A stretch of 64,000 nucleotides of DNA. Origin: Epilithonimonas lactis (GTDB lineage: Bacteria > Bacteroidota > Bacteroidia > Flavobacteriales > Weeksellaceae). The notes beneath the pieces were generated by a model that saw only the letters and a program-made list of their open reading frames with translations, did not search any database and was not told the origin of the DNA. Shown here one piece after another: positions 33,962-43,792 of this stretch. The translations under genes were made by a program, and so were the position numbers. Each line of letters starts with the position of its first letter. The stretch's first letter is position 1. The DNA lies in assembly GCF_900110605.1 (NCBI RefSeq), contig NZ_FOFI01000001.1:682001-746000 (forward strand). Direction: 5' to 3'.

Positions 33962-35050
33962 ATGAAAAAGAAATTAATATTAGAATCCGGAGAAGTATTC
34001 AATGGGGTAGGATTCGGAGCAGAACAGGAGACTGCCGGCGAAGTGGTTTTCAACACAGGAATGACGGGTTATCAAGAATTGATTTCCGACCCAAGTTATT
34101 GCGGACAAATCGTTTGTATGACCTATCCTTTGATAGGAAATTACGGCATCAACCGGGACGATTACGAAAGCATCGAACCTGCAATCAAAGGTTTGATTGT
34201 AAAAGAATTGTGCGATTTGCCTTCCAATTTCCGAACTCAAATGACCTTGGATGAACTTTTCAAAAAGAAAAATCTATCCGGAATCTCAGGAATTGACACG
34301 AGAAGACTGACGAGAATTCTTCGCAACAAAGGTGTTGTGAAAGGCAAAATAGTAAATGCTGAAACCGATGACAATCAAACGGTTGAAGAGCTTAAGAAAA
34401 CCACTTTCCCAATCGACCAGGTAGAATCTGTTTCCACAAAAACATCTTATGCAAGTCCTGGAAGAGGTTTCAAAGTGGTGTTGGTAGATTTCGGTTCCAA
34501 GTTGGGAATCATCCGCGAATTATCTCAAAGAAATTGCGACATCATCGTGGTTTCTCAGGATACAACCGCAGAAGAGATTTTATTAATGGACCCAGACGGA
34601 ATAATGCTTTCCAACGGTCCCGGCGACCCGGAAGATGTGAAAGGTGCCTCAGAATTGATTAATGGATTGCTCGGAAAAGTGCCGATTTTCGGGATTTGTT
34701 TGGGTCATCAATTGATTGGTCTGGCTTGTGGCGCAAAGACTTACAAACTGAAATTCGGTCACAGGGGTGGCAATCACCCGGTTTTGGATTTAGAAAAAAA
34801 TAAAGTGGCCATTACTTCTCAGAATCACGGTTATGCAATCGACCAGGAATCTTTGAAAGACACAGACTTAATCGAAACACACATCGCCTTGAACGACAGA
34901 ACCAACGAAGGTCTGAAACACAAAATTCATCCTTGTTTCTCAGTTCAATATCACCCGGAAGCAAGTCCAGGTCCAGAGGATGCGAATTATCTATTTGATG
35001 ATTTTATTGAATTAATGGAGGAGTTTAAATCTAATCAAGTAAAAAAGTAA
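33962..35050 (+). CDS. carA: Carbamoyl-phosphate synthase small (glutaminase) subunit
   Basis: 362 aa from the ATG at 33962; the longer frame to 33884 is repeat-like sequence. The C-terminal class I glutamine amidotransferase domain has the nucleophile Cys in [11 protein letters not shown], and the His-Glu pair in [12 protein letters not shown]. The N-terminal half matches the CarA-specific domain ([19 protein letters not shown]). Supplies ammonia to CarB for carbamoyl phosphate. carB follows 2 nt later. Confidence 0.97.
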   Translation: MKKKLILESGEVFNGVGFGAEQETAGEVVFNTGMTGYQELISDPSYCGQIVCMTYPLIGNYGINRDDYESIEPAIKGLIVKELCDLPSNFRTQMTLDELFKKKNLSGISGIDTRRLTRILRNKGVVKGKIVNAETDDNQTVEELKKTTFPIDQVESVSTKTSYASPGRGFKVVLVDFGSKLGIIRELSQRNCDIIVVSQDTTAEEILLMDPDGIMLSNGPGDPEDVKGASELINGLLGKVPIFGICLGHQLIGLACGAKTYKLKFGHRGGNHPVLDLEKNKVAITSQNHGYAIDQESLKDTDLIETHIALNDRTNEGLKHKIHPCFSVQYHPEASPGPEDANYLFDDFIELMEEFKSNQVKK

Positions 35051-35051
35051 A

Positions 35052-38000
35052 ATGGCAAAGCGTACAGACATAAAAACAATTTTAGTAATCGGCTCAGGTC
35101 CTATCATCATTGGCCAAGCTGCGGAATTTGATTATTCGGGGACACAAGCTTGTCTTTCCTTGAGAGAGGAAGGTTACAGCGTGATTCTTATTAATTCCAA
35201 TCCGGCAACAATAATGACGGATAAAGAGATTGCCGACAAAGTTTATATCGAACCGATTTCTCTGGAATTTGTTTCCAGAATCATCAGAAAAGAACGTCCG
35301 GATGCCTTGTTGCCAACTTTAGGTGGACAAACCGGACTTAATATGGCCGTGGAATTACAGAAATCCGGAATCCTGGAGGAATGTAAGGTGGAAGTTCTAG
35401 GAACCAAATTAGACGCTATCAATCAGGCCGAAGACAGAGACCTTTTCCGCGAATTGATGCACGAATTGAACGAGCCGGTTCCAGATTCCGACATCGTAAC
35501 AACCGTTGAAGGTGCGATTGATTTTGCTAATAGAATCGGTTATCCAGTGATTGTTCGCCCCGCTTTTACAATGGGTGGAACAGGTGGTGGAATTGCCGCA
35601 ACCGAACCCGAACTTCGTGAAATTGCTGAATTGGGATTGAAATATTCTCCCGTAACGCAATGTCTGATAGAGAAATCCATTGCAGGTTTCAAAGAAATCG
35701 AATACGAAGTGATGCGTGACAAAAACGACAACGCCATCGTGGTTTGTAATATGGAAAACATCGACCCGGTTGGCGTTCACACAGGAGATTCAATTGTTGT
35801 TGCGCCTTCGCAGACACTTTCTGACAGAGAATATCAGATGCTGAGAAATGCATCACTCAAAATAATTCGAGCATTGGGAATCGAAGGTGGTTGCAACGTT
35901 CAGCTCGCTCTCGACCCGCATTCTTATCAATATTATATCATCGAAGTAAATCCAAGAGTTTCGCGTTCATCGGCTTTGGCGAGTAAAGCAACTGGTTATC
36001 CGATTGCTAAAATTGCAGCTAAAATTGCAGTTGGATTGACATTGGACGAAATCAAAAATCCTGTAACCGGAACGTCTTACGCTTGTTTCGAGCCAGCTTT
36101 GGATTATGTAGTGACCAAGTTTCCAAGATTCCCATTCGATAAATTTGAGACGGCTGACAGAAGATTGTCAACACAAATGAAAGCAACGGGAGAAGTAATG
36201 GCCATCGGAAGAAACTTCGAAGAGTCTTTGCACAAAGCCATCCGTTCTTTGGAAACCGGACTTCGCCATTTGGGATTAAAAACAAAACAGGCTTTAGCCC
36301 TTACCGACGAGGAAATTGAAAGAAGGATTCGCGTTTGTGATGACGAGAGATTGTTCATCATCGGTGACGCTTTGAGAAGAGGATACGATTGGGAACAGAT
36401 TGTAGAATGGAGCAAAATCGATAAATTCTTCATCTGGAAAATCAAGAAATTAATTGATTTCGAGAAAACAATTGTAGATAACAAGTTTGATAAGGAGACG
36501 CTTATTGAAGCCAAGAAATTAGGTTTTGCTGACCTTAATATCGCTCATCTTTGGGAAACGACACAACGTGAAGTTTTCAATTTCAGAAAAGAAAATGGCG
36601 TGATGCCGGTTTACAAAATGGTGGATACTTGCGCGGCAGAATTTGAATCTGAAACGCCTTATTTCTACGGAACTTACGAAGAAGAAAATGAAAGTGTGGT
36701 TTCTGACAAGGAAAAAATCATCGTTCTTGGTTCAGGTCCAATTAGAATTGGGCAAGGTGTTGAGTTCGATTATGCTACGGTTCATTCGGTTTGGGCGATT
36801 CAGCAGATGGGTTACGAGGCGATTATCATTAATAATAATCCGGAGACTGTTTCCACAGACTTCTCGATTGCAGACAAATTATACTTCGAACCATTGGCAG
36901 AAGAAGACGTGATGAACATCATTGAACTCGAAAAACCAAAAGGTGTTGTGGTTCAGTTTGGCGGACAAACCGCTATTAATTTAGCAGATAAATTATCGGC
37001 TCACGGCGTTCAAATCTTGGGAACTTCACTCGAAGATTTAGACAGAGCGGAGAACAGAGATAAATTTGAGAAAGCGCTTCAGGAACTGGGAATTCCACAG
37101 CCATTAGGGAAAACTTCGACTTCAAAAGAAGAAGCAATTGTGATTGCCAACGAAATTGGTTATCCGGTTTTGGTGCGTCCAAGTTATGTTTTGGGAGGAC
37201 GAGCGATGGAAATCGTTTATACGGAGAAGGAACTTTCGCATTATATGGAAAATGCGGTGGAAGCCAGTCCCGACCAACCAGTTTTGATTGACCGATATTT
37301 GACTGGTCAGGAAGTGGAAGTAGATGCAATTTGCGACGGCGAAACAGTTGTCATTCCTGGAATTATGGAACATATCGAAAGAGCTGGTGTTCATTCCGGA
37401 GATTCAATCGCGGTCTATCCACCACAACATTTGACGGAAACTCAAATCAAAACTTTAGAAGATTACACGATAAGATTAGCTAAGGGCTTGAATGTGATTG
37501 GATTAATGAATATCCAATACGTGATTTCCAAAGGTGAAGTTTTCGTGATTGAAGTGAATCCGCGTTCGTCCAGAACCGTTCCTTTCTTATCCAAAATCAC
37601 AGATGTTCCAATGGCAAATCTTGCAACGAAAGCAATTTTGGGAGCAAAACTAAAAGATTTGGGTTACACTTCCGGATTGATTCCGAACAAAGAAGGAATC
37701 TTCGTGAAAGTTCCGGTTTTCTCTTTCAGCAAATTGACGAAAGTGGATATCTCTCTCGGACCAGAAATGAAATCTACAGGCGAAGTAATGGGGAAAGATT
37801 CAACCTTCGAAAAAGCCTTGTACAAAGGTTTAATCGGAGCAGGAAGAAAAGTGCCGACGCACGGTTCCATCTTATTCACAGTCGCTGACCAGGACAAAGA
37901 AGAAGCGTCTGAGATTGCGAGAAGATTCCATACGATTGGTTTCAGAATTTGGGCGACAGAAGGAACGGCGAAGTATTTCGAGGAAAAAGGAATTCAAACC

Positions 38001-38234
38001 AAAATCGGTTACAAAATTGGGGAAGAGGATGTCAATCTGATTGATTTGATTCAAAAAGGAAAAGTTCAATACGTTGTCAATACGACCACCAAAGGAAAAC
38101 AAGCCGAAAGAGACGGTTTCCAAATCCGAAGAATGAGCGTGGAAAACGGTGTTCCTTGTTTGACATCAATGGATACAGTCGAAGCGATTTTGAAGGTGAT
38201 TGAGAGTATGACTTTCAAAATGGAGGCGATGTAA
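35052..38234 (+). CDS. carB: Carbamoyl-phosphate synthase large subunit
   Basis: 1060 aa, full length. Makes carbamoyl phosphate from bicarbonate, ammonia and two ATP, feeding both pyrB and the acylornithine carbamoyltransferase. Two ATP-grasp halves are visible: [14 protein letters not shown] in the first and [15 protein letters not shown] in the second. [17 protein letters not shown] and [17 protein letters not shown] are the repeated N-terminal signatures. An MGS-like regulatory domain ends the protein (from about residue 930). Confidence 0.98.
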   Translation: MAKRTDIKTILVIGSGPIIIGQAAEFDYSGTQACLSLREEGYSVILINSNPATIMTDKEIADKVYIEPISLEFVSRIIRKERPDALLPTLGGQTGLNMAVELQKSGILEECKVEVLGTKLDAINQAEDRDLFRELMHELNEPVPDSDIVTTVEGAIDFANRIGYPVIVRPAFTMGGTGGGIAATEPELREIAELGLKYSPVTQCLIEKSIAGFKEIEYEVMRDKNDNAIVVCNMENIDPVGVHTGDSIVVAPSQTLSDREYQMLRNASLKIIRALGIEGGCNVQLALDPHSYQYYIIEVNPRVSRSSALASKATGYPIAKIAAKIAVGLTLDEIKNPVTGTSYACFEPALDYVVTKFPRFPFDKFETADRRLSTQMKATGEVMAIGRNFEESLHKAIRSLETGLRHLGLKTKQALALTDEEIERRIRVCDDERLFIIGDALRRGYDWEQIVEWSKIDKFFIWKIKKLIDFEKTIVDNKFDKETLIEAKKLGFADLNIAHLWETTQREVFNFRKENGVMPVYKMVDTCAAEFESETPYFYGTYEEENESVVSDKEKIIVLGSGPIRIGQGVEFDYATVHSVWAIQQMGYEAIIINNNPETVSTDFSIADKLYFEPLAEEDVMNIIELEKPKGVVVQFGGQTAINLADKLSAHGVQILGTSLEDLDRAENRDKFEKALQELGIPQPLGKTSTSKEEAIVIANEIGYPVLVRPSYVLGGRAMEIVYTEKELSHYMENAVEASPDQPVLIDRYLTGQEVEVDAICDGETVVIPGIMEHIERAGVHSGDSIAVYPPQHLTETQIKTLEDYTIRLAKGLNVIGLMNIQYVISKGEVFVIEVNPRSSRTVPFLSKITDVPMANLATKAILGAKLKDLGYTSGLIPNKEGIFVKVPVFSFSKLTKVDISLGPEMKSTGEVMGKDSTFEKALYKGLIGAGRKVPTHGSILFTVADQDKEEASEIARRFHTIGFRIWATEGTAKYFEEKGIQTKIGYKIGEEDVNLIDLIQKGKVQYVVNTTTKGKQAERDGFQIRRMSVENGVPCLTSMDTVEAILKVIESMTFKMEAM

Positions 38235-38253
38235 TTTTAGGATTAAATATAAT

Positions 38254-38294
38254 AAAGAAAGCGTTGTTAGATTTATTCTGACAACGCTTTCTTT
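38254..38294. terminator. Bidirectional terminator between carB and the 38301 gene
   Basis: AAAGAAAGCGTTGTTAGA pairs with TCTGACAACGCTTTCTTT, a long stem with one mismatch, and with T-rich sequence on both sides. It serves the convergent genes. Confidence 0.8.
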
Positions 38295-38300
38295 TCTTTA

Positions 38301-39347
38301 TTATTTAATGGTTTTCCACTTTGGATTTTCTGAATTGTCTGCAATCTTGAGAGGGATAAAAGTTTTAAAATCTTTTGTTTTGTATTCAATCAACATCGAT
38401 GGGCAACAATTTGCATCATCTTCTTTGTACAAATTGGTTGACAAAAAATATTCATCACCGATTTTTTTTATGTCAGCTCCTGCTCTTCCTTCAAAACGGA
38501 AACCTTTCTTGACATATTTAGAAACTTTTTTATCGAAATTTTGGTCTTCGTAAGGATAAACGGAAATGGGAATTACGCTATCGCCATCAATTTTATAATA
38601 ATTTTCGAAAGTTCCCGCTGCAACACCAGAAGTTACACCAAATGCAATGATTTCGTTATCGACAACCTCATAAATTTGTGCTTCGCTGTCGTGCTTGGAA
38701 ACTGGATATGGGAAATTATTATAATGGGGACTGATGTTTTTAACCAATAATTCCTCTGTTTCTTCGGAATTGTAATTTTTTTTGGCAAAAGCATCATTTA
38801 GTTTTGTAATGATTAATTTTCTACTTTCCTGTGAATATGGGTTATTAAGAGGATTTTTTTGATGCTCATAATTTGCTTTATATTGGTCGTAATCTTTTTT
38901 TACATCACCAGTTTTGTAGGATACATCACTCAAAATACTACTCATAAGTTTGTACTGTTTTGGGTCGTCTTTTTTCATTTTTTCCAAGCTTTCCTTTCGT
39001 TTTTTTTCTCTTTCCTTTTCAAGTGAAGCATATTCTTCAAAGGTCATCAGTTTTTCTTCTTTATCATTAGAAGTTTCTTCGTCAAATCCAAAATCGTTGC
39101 GTGATACGATTGAATCTGTAAACTTTTTCAGCAGATTATCAGAGTATTTTTTGGAATTAAAATTCTTTTTTATTTTTTCGAAAAGACTTGCTTTTAAATA
39201 TTGACTATAAAATTCCTGTTGTTCGTTTGCAGGTATCGAATTCTGCATATTTTGAAGTTCCGAAGTTGAATAAATGTTTGCTATTTTTTTTTGAGCAATC
39301 ATAAAACCGCCTATCAGTACGGTAAAGAAGATAATTAGTTTTTTCAT
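38301..39347 (-). CDS. Secreted hypothetical protein
   Basis: 348 aa. Signal peptide MKKLIIFFTVLIGGFMIAQ. A charged helical region follows with Lys/Glu-rich sequence (KEKLMTFEEYASLEKEREKK). The C-terminal 150 residues are beta-rich (AQIYEVVDNEIIAFGVTSGV, DDANCCPSMLIEYKTKDF). No family recognised. Periplasmic or surface location is inferred. Confidence 0.6.
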   Translation of the reverse strand: MKKLIIFFTVLIGGFMIAQKKIANIYSTSELQNMQNSIPANEQQEFYSQYLKASLFEKIKKNFNSKKYSDNLLKKFTDSIVSRNDFGFDEETSNDKEEKLMTFEEYASLEKEREKKRKESLEKMKKDDPKQYKLMSSILSDVSYKTGDVKKDYDQYKANYEHQKNPLNNPYSQESRKLIITKLNDAFAKKNYNSEETEELLVKNISPHYNNFPYPVSKHDSEAQIYEVVDNEIIAFGVTSGVAAGTFENYYKIDGDSVIPISVYPYEDQNFDKKVSKYVKKGFRFEGRAGADIKKIGDEYFLSTNLYKEDDANCCPSMLIEYKTKDFKTFIPLKIADNSENPKWKTIK

Positions 39348-39513
39348 TGTAAATTTTCTGGAAAATTATATATAATTAATAAAACTTCCTTACGGTTTCC
39401 CGTAATGCGTAAAAAATATTTTGTCTTTAGTATAAAATTTTTTTGTACTATAAATATCTCTTATTTGCAGTTAGAATTAATTGTATTTTTGGTTTTAAAT
39501 AAATCATCAAAAA

Positions 39514-39816
39514 ATGAAAGCAACAAACATTTTAATTTTAGCCATTTCCGCATCATCATTTTTATCTTGCAAGTCCGTTCAAAATAGTTCGCAAAATGGA
39601 ACAGTGTTTAGGGATTGCACCGGAACTTACCTTAGAGTTGGAGAAAATAACGATTATCTGGTTTGTAATTCAGATGCATTAAAAGAGAAAAAAGATGGTG
39701 AAAAAGTATCACTCGTTTTTGTGTATACAAAAGAATGCGCAGAAAGGGACGGCAAGATAATGTGTATGATGTATCACGAAAACAAAGGAATGATAAGAGT
39801 GAAAAGCGTGAAATAA
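39514..39816 (+). CDS. Small lipoprotein
   Basis: 100 aa. Signal sequence ends in SSFLSCKSVQ, a lipobox with Cys near residue 19. Three more cysteines (DCTGT, LVCNS, KECAE and IMCMM region) suggest disulfide stabilisation. A TATTTTTG promoter-like element at 39484-39491 precedes it. Function unknown. Confidence 0.7.
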   Translation: MKATNILILAISASSFLSCKSVQNSSQNGTVFRDCTGTYLRVGENNDYLVCNSDALKEKKDGEKVSLVFVYTKECAERDGKIMCMMYHENKGMIRVKSVK

Positions 39817-39866
39817 GCTTTACAGCAAATAGAAACCTCATCCAACCGATGAGTTTTTTTGTTAAA

Positions 39867-41456
39867 CTATTTCTTCAAAAGATTGATGCTCACCGTCGCC
39901 AACTCAGAATCTGGAAACTTTTTAAACAAATTGACGTCTGGTTCCAAGCCAGATTCCTTGCAAATTCTGTGAAAAACATCTACTTCTACAATATATTGGT
40001 CAGAAAATCCGTGTGTCGCGTCGTACGCTGTGGAAGCTGTCAAACCAAGATTTTTCGAAGTGATTTCTGGCGAAAGTGTGTGAAGCTCAATCAAAAGCAA
40101 TCCAAATTTTTCAACATAAGGTGTCCGTTTTTTCAAATGATTTAGGAGATTTTCTTCGACATCACGATTGGATAATCGTTTTCCGCGGAAGGCAAATGCG
40201 CCAGTCGAAGTGCTGATTCTTTGGCTGTCGGTTTCCAAAACGTCTTCCCAAATCCGGTTATGGTCGAGGAATGTTCTGATATTCAGCAAATCTCCCAATT
40301 CGATATTGTAGTCGGATTCCAAATCTTCGGCAAGTTGTTTCGGATTTCCGATGTCGCCCCAAATCACTTTTGCCCAAATATCATTTTTGATGAGATTGGC
40401 TCTGGTCACTTTTAACGATGCTGGATTGTAATCTGCACCAACCAGAAATAACGGATGTTCTTCCAAATATTTTCCGCGCAAAGTCTGTCTCTCGATGACT
40501 TCATAAAGATGTTGCAAAAGGGCGCCGTTTCCGCAACCCATATCCAAAATTCCCTTTGGTTGCTCATTGATTGGCCTGTTGAAAATCTCGATGATGAACT
40601 CATCAATCACTTTGAAATAAGTCAAATGAGCGCCACCACTTCCCCAAACATTCATCTCGCGGTTCACGTGGATTTCGTCTTCGCCATCTTCAATTTCGCG
40701 GATTTCTGAGGCTTTTCCGAAAATCAGATTGTCCAATTTTGAGAACATCGGCAGATAAGAAACCGTTACGCCATAAGCTGTTGCGCGTCTCGCAAAGAAA
40801 AGTCCCGTTTCCGTGAATTGGAAATTATTTCCTTTCTTGGAAAACCAACCAATTTCTGAAAGATAATTGAGAATGATTTCAAAATAATGTGGATTCTTGT
40901 GAAACTCTTCCGCGCTGAAACTCGCTTCCATAAAGTATTTGTGGAACATTCCACTCATTCCCAATTTGATAATGATGGGACCAACCAGCGCACCTTCGAT
41001 GTGTTTTTGGATTTGATATTTCAATGAATTTCCATCTACATTTTCCAGCAAAAAAGATTTATACTTTTCGAAGATTGCAATCCACTTTTTACAGAGTTCT
41101 TCGGTCAGTTCTTTGGAATTGATGACGTTTGGGTCGGCTAGAAATTCCGCCAAATCACAGTAGATTTTTTGATAAGAAAATGCTTCTTCAGTTTTGGAGT
41201 TGGCTGATATTTTCACAACATCAGTTACATTATCCAAGTGATAATCCAGAAAACCTTGAGATGCCAAAACTCTCAGTGCGACATTCAGATAACCTTCATT
41301 GGAATTGAATTTTTCATTAATCTCAGAAAGTTCCAAAGTTTGATTTTCATTAATGAAATCCAAAATATTTTTCTTTGACAAGGCCGAAATCACAGGCGCT
41401 GTCACAATCCCATCCAAATGTCTGAAAATCGATTCCCGAAGTTTTTTCTTATCCAT
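39867..41456 (-). CDS. Class I SAM-dependent methyltransferase (two-domain, AprA-like)
   Basis: 529 aa. Residues 1-250 form winged-helix-like modules with dimerisation-type helices (FRHLDGIVTAPVISALSKKN; GPIIIKLGMSGMFHKYFME). Residues about 300-529 are a Rossmann methyltransferase, with the SAM loop GILDMGCGNGALLQHL and ADYNPASLKVTRANLI. Similar long proteins occur in Bacteroidota and near polyketide-type enzymes, but no product cluster is visible here. It is divergent from ada. Confidence 0.75.
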   Translation of the reverse strand: MDKKKLRESIFRHLDGIVTAPVISALSKKNILDFINENQTLELSEINEKFNSNEGYLNVALRVLASQGFLDYHLDNVTDVVKISANSKTEEAFSYQKIYCDLAEFLADPNVINSKELTEELCKKWIAIFEKYKSFLLENVDGNSLKYQIQKHIEGALVGPIIIKLGMSGMFHKYFMEASFSAEEFHKNPHYFEIILNYLSEIGWFSKKGNNFQFTETGLFFARRATAYGVTVSYLPMFSKLDNLIFGKASEIREIEDGEDEIHVNREMNVWGSGGAHLTYFKVIDEFIIEIFNRPINEQPKGILDMGCGNGALLQHLYEVIERQTLRGKYLEEHPLFLVGADYNPASLKVTRANLIKNDIWAKVIWGDIGNPKQLAEDLESDYNIELGDLLNIRTFLDHNRIWEDVLETDSQRISTSTGAFAFRGKRLSNRDVEENLLNHLKKRTPYVEKFGLLLIELHTLSPEITSKNLGLTASTAYDATHGFSDQYIVEVDVFHRICKESGLEPDVNLFKKFPDSELATVSINLLKK

Positions 41457-41534
41457 AAAATTCTTGATTTTGTGTTTTGGAAGATAATATTTTTCAGGAA
41501 TATGAAAGAGAAAAATTGCTTGTTCATTTTTCGG

Positions 41535-41566
41535 TTGTTATCAAATTTCTAAAACGATTACATTTG
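41535..41566 (+). promoter_or_regulatory. ada promoter
   Basis: TTG at 41535-41537, 21 nt, then TACATTTG at 41559-41566: an excellent match to the flavobacterial TTG/TAnnTTTG pattern. The ada ATG is 20 nt downstream. Confidence 0.65.
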
Positions 41567-41586
41567 TATTATTAATTATCATTTTT

Positions 41587-42630
41587 ATGAAACCGAGTTT
41601 CGAACAGATGTACCAAGCTTCTTTCCAGAAAAATCCCGACTTCGAAGGTGTTTTTTGGATGGGCGTGAAAACGACAGGCATTTTTTGTCGCCCAACTTGT
41701 ACCGCGAGAAAACCAAAACCTGAGAATGTTGAATTTTTTGATAATACAAAAGATGCCATTCTAAAAGGTTATCGACCGTGCAAAGTCTGTAAACCATTGG
41801 AGAATCCAGATGAAACGCCGATTGAAATTCAGAAGCTGATGAATGAATTGTCTGAGAATCCGGAACTTAAATTCAAAGATGTGGATTTGATTGGTCGTGG
41901 ATTATTGCCTGCAACTGTGAAACGCTGGTTTCTAAAATACCACGGAATGACTTTCCACGCGTTTCAAAGAACGTTCAAAATCAATTCGGCTTTCAAAAAA
42001 CTTCAGCAAGGTGAGAATGTTTTGGATGTCGCTTTGGAAAATGGTTATGAAAGTTTGAGTGGTTTTAATGAAAGTTTCAAATCCATTATAGGAACTTCGC
42101 CAAAAAATTCGAAACTGGAAAAAATCGTTGACCTCAAAAGAATCGAAACACCGCTCGGAGCGATGATTGCGTGTGCTAATGAAAATGGAATTTGTCTGCT
42201 GGAATATTCCGACCGAAAATCACTTTCGAGAGAATTAGATGAAATCTCGAAATACTTCAAAGCCAATATTATTCAGGGAGAAAATCCGCATTTCAAAATA
42301 TTAGAAAAAGAATTAGAAGAATATTTCGAAGGGAAAAGATTGGATTTCACCGTTCCACTTTCGCCTGTCGGAACAGATTTTCAAAAGAATGTTTGGCAGA
42401 TTCTTAGAACCATTCCATATGGAACGACGAGAAGTTACCAGCAACAAGCCGACATTCTTGGCAATCCAAAAGCTGTGCGCGCTGTTGCCAATGCGAATGG
42501 ACTTAATAAAATTTCAATCATCATACCTTGTCATAGAGTCATCGGAACCAATGGAACTTTGACCGGTTATGGCGGTGGAATCTGGAGAAAACAGAAACTT
42601 TTGGAATTGGAAAAAGCTATTTTGTTTTAA
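41587..42630 (+). CDS. ada: Ada: bifunctional regulator and methylated-DNA repair protein
   Basis: 347 aa, normal length. The N-terminal Ada domain has the four zinc cysteines C34, C38, C65 and C68 (FCRPTC and YRPCKVC), with spacing identical to E. coli Ada. An AraC-type helix-turn-helix covers about residues 85-180. The C-terminal methyltransferase has PCHRVIG with the acceptor Cys at 315. It repairs O6-methylguanine and methylphosphotriesters and activates its own regulon once methylated. The residues named here are present. Confidence 0.97.
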   Translation: MKPSFEQMYQASFQKNPDFEGVFWMGVKTTGIFCRPTCTARKPKPENVEFFDNTKDAILKGYRPCKVCKPLENPDETPIEIQKLMNELSENPELKFKDVDLIGRGLLPATVKRWFLKYHGMTFHAFQRTFKINSAFKKLQQGENVLDVALENGYESLSGFNESFKSIIGTSPKNSKLEKIVDLKRIETPLGAMIACANENGICLLEYSDRKSLSRELDEISKYFKANIIQGENPHFKILEKELEEYFEGKRLDFTVPLSPVGTDFQKNVWQILRTIPYGTTRSYQQQADILGNPKAVRAVANANGLNKISIIIPCHRVIGTNGTLTGYGGGIWRKQKLLELEKAILF

Positions 42631-42672
42631 TTCAAAGTTCAAAATTTATTATTCAAGGTTTAATAATTTCGT

Positions 42673-42714
42673 ACTATCAACTATCAACTATCAACTATCA
42701 ACTATCAACTATCA
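42673..42714 (+). repeat. Heptanucleotide tandem repeat ACTATCA x6
   Basis: Six perfect copies of ACTATCA immediately upstream of the acetyltransferase start codon, ending 5 bases before the ATG. Perfect array of this length is prone to slipped-strand change; change by one unit would alter spacing from any upstream promoter by 7 nt. Confidence 0.95.
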
Positions 42715-42719
42715 ACCAA

Positions 42720-43238
42720 ATGAATATCCAACCCACTTTAGAAAACGAAAATGTAAAACTCGTTCCGCTTGATCAAACTGATTTTGAGCAATTATTATCT
42801 GTTGCTTCGGATCCTCTAGTTTGGGAACAACATCCGAACAAAGACCGATACAAAAGGGAAGTCTTCGAAAATTTTTTCAAAGGTGCGATGGAAAGTGGTG
42901 GCGCGTTCAAAATCATTGAGACAAACACAGGCGAAATTGCCGGAAGCACGAGGTTTTATGATTATAATTCGGATGATAACTCGATTTTCATTGGTTATAC
43001 TTTTTATGGAAGGAAATTCTGGGGCTCAAAACTGAATCCGCAGGTCAAAAAACTGATGCTGGATTATATTTTTCAATTCGTTGATAAAGTCAATTTCCAC
43101 GTTGGGAAAGACAACATCCGTTCGCAAAAAGCAATGGAAAAATTGGGTGCAAAGAAAGTAGACGAAGTCAATGTTGCTTATGCTTACGAACCTGAACGAT
43201 TGAATGTCGTCTTTGAAATTAAAAAAGAAAATTATTAG
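42720..43238 (+). CDS. GNAT-family N-acetyltransferase (RimJ/RimL type)
   Basis: 172 aa. Starts MNIQPTLENENVKLVPLDQT, a typical RimJ/RimL-like opening. GYTFYGRKFWGSKLNPQVKK is the acetyl-CoA-binding region. NVAYAYEPERLNVVFEIKK closes the fold. Substrate unknown; family members modify ribosomal proteins, antibiotics or small amines. The heptanucleotide array lies in its leader. Confidence 0.85.
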   Translation: MNIQPTLENENVKLVPLDQTDFEQLLSVASDPLVWEQHPNKDRYKREVFENFFKGAMESGGAFKIIETNTGEIAGSTRFYDYNSDDNSIFIGYTFYGRKFWGSKLNPQVKKLMLDYIFQFVDKVNFHVGKDNIRSQKAMEKLGAKKVDEVNVAYAYEPERLNVVFEIKKENY

Positions 43239-43255
43239 AAGTTAGAGGCTGTTTA

Positions 43256-43363
43256 AAATTTCATCAAAATTATTTCTCTAATTCTAAAGGAAGTGATTTC
43301 GATGAAATTTCTAATTGATTTTTGCTCCCTTTAGGGTTGGGGTAAACAAAAATCAATTAGAAA
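43256..43363. repeat. Nested perfect inverted repeats
   Basis: AAATTTCATC (43256-43265) pairs with GATGAAATTT (43301-43310), and 43308-43324 (TTTCTAATTGATTTTTG) pairs with 43347-43363 across a 22-base loop, all perfect. Lies in the gap between convergent genes; the T-poor ends make a plain terminator unlikely. Confidence 0.75.
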
Positions 43364-43408
43364 AAAAATATTAGGTTTTCTACACAGAATCTTTTCGTTC
43401 AAAATTTT

Positions 43409-43792
43409 TCACAACACCAATTCCTCGAACAATCTCTCAAAAGTCTTCTCCAAATCCAAGCTCGCTCCAGGATGCGGGCGAGAAGTCTGAATGATAGAAC
43501 TCTTCACAGCCGTCAACCATCGGAAACGCTCAGGGATTTCGAGTTGCGCAATGGAGCCTGCCGACTTTTCGCCGTTGGCAATATTGACAAAGGATTCCAA
43601 ATGTTTCTTCACATCATCAAAATCGATTTTCGAATGAATCACCCGAAATTTCTCCTCACAAAGATGGATTTTCACCTTGATGAATTTCTCTCTTTTTGAG
43701 AATAAGATCAAGCCAACGTTGAAGAACTCTTCACGTTCAGGCTTCGGCACCAGACGGATCACCGCGTACTCATATAACTTTTGCTCTTGCAT
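43409..43792 (-). CDS. DUF3037 protein
   Basis: 127 aa from the ATG at 43792; a start at 43804 is also in frame. The opening MQEQKLYEYAVIRLVPKPER and the region FNVGLILFSKREKFIKVKI match DUF3037. The gene overlaps the HipA-like kinase gene by about 23 nt, an arrangement seen widely in bacteria for this pair. DUF3037 has no known activity; it may partner the kinase. Confidence 0.85.
   Translation of the reverse strand: MQEQKLYEYAVIRLVPKPEREEFFNVGLILFSKREKFIKVKIHLCEEKFRVIHSKIDFDDVKKHLESFVNIANGEKSAGSIAQLEIPERFRWLTAVKSSIIQTSRPHPGASLDLEKTFERLFEELVL

Noticed and set aside
42673-42714. Possible CRISPR-like array
   Set aside because: Units are 7 bp with no spacers; it is a simple tandem repeat.
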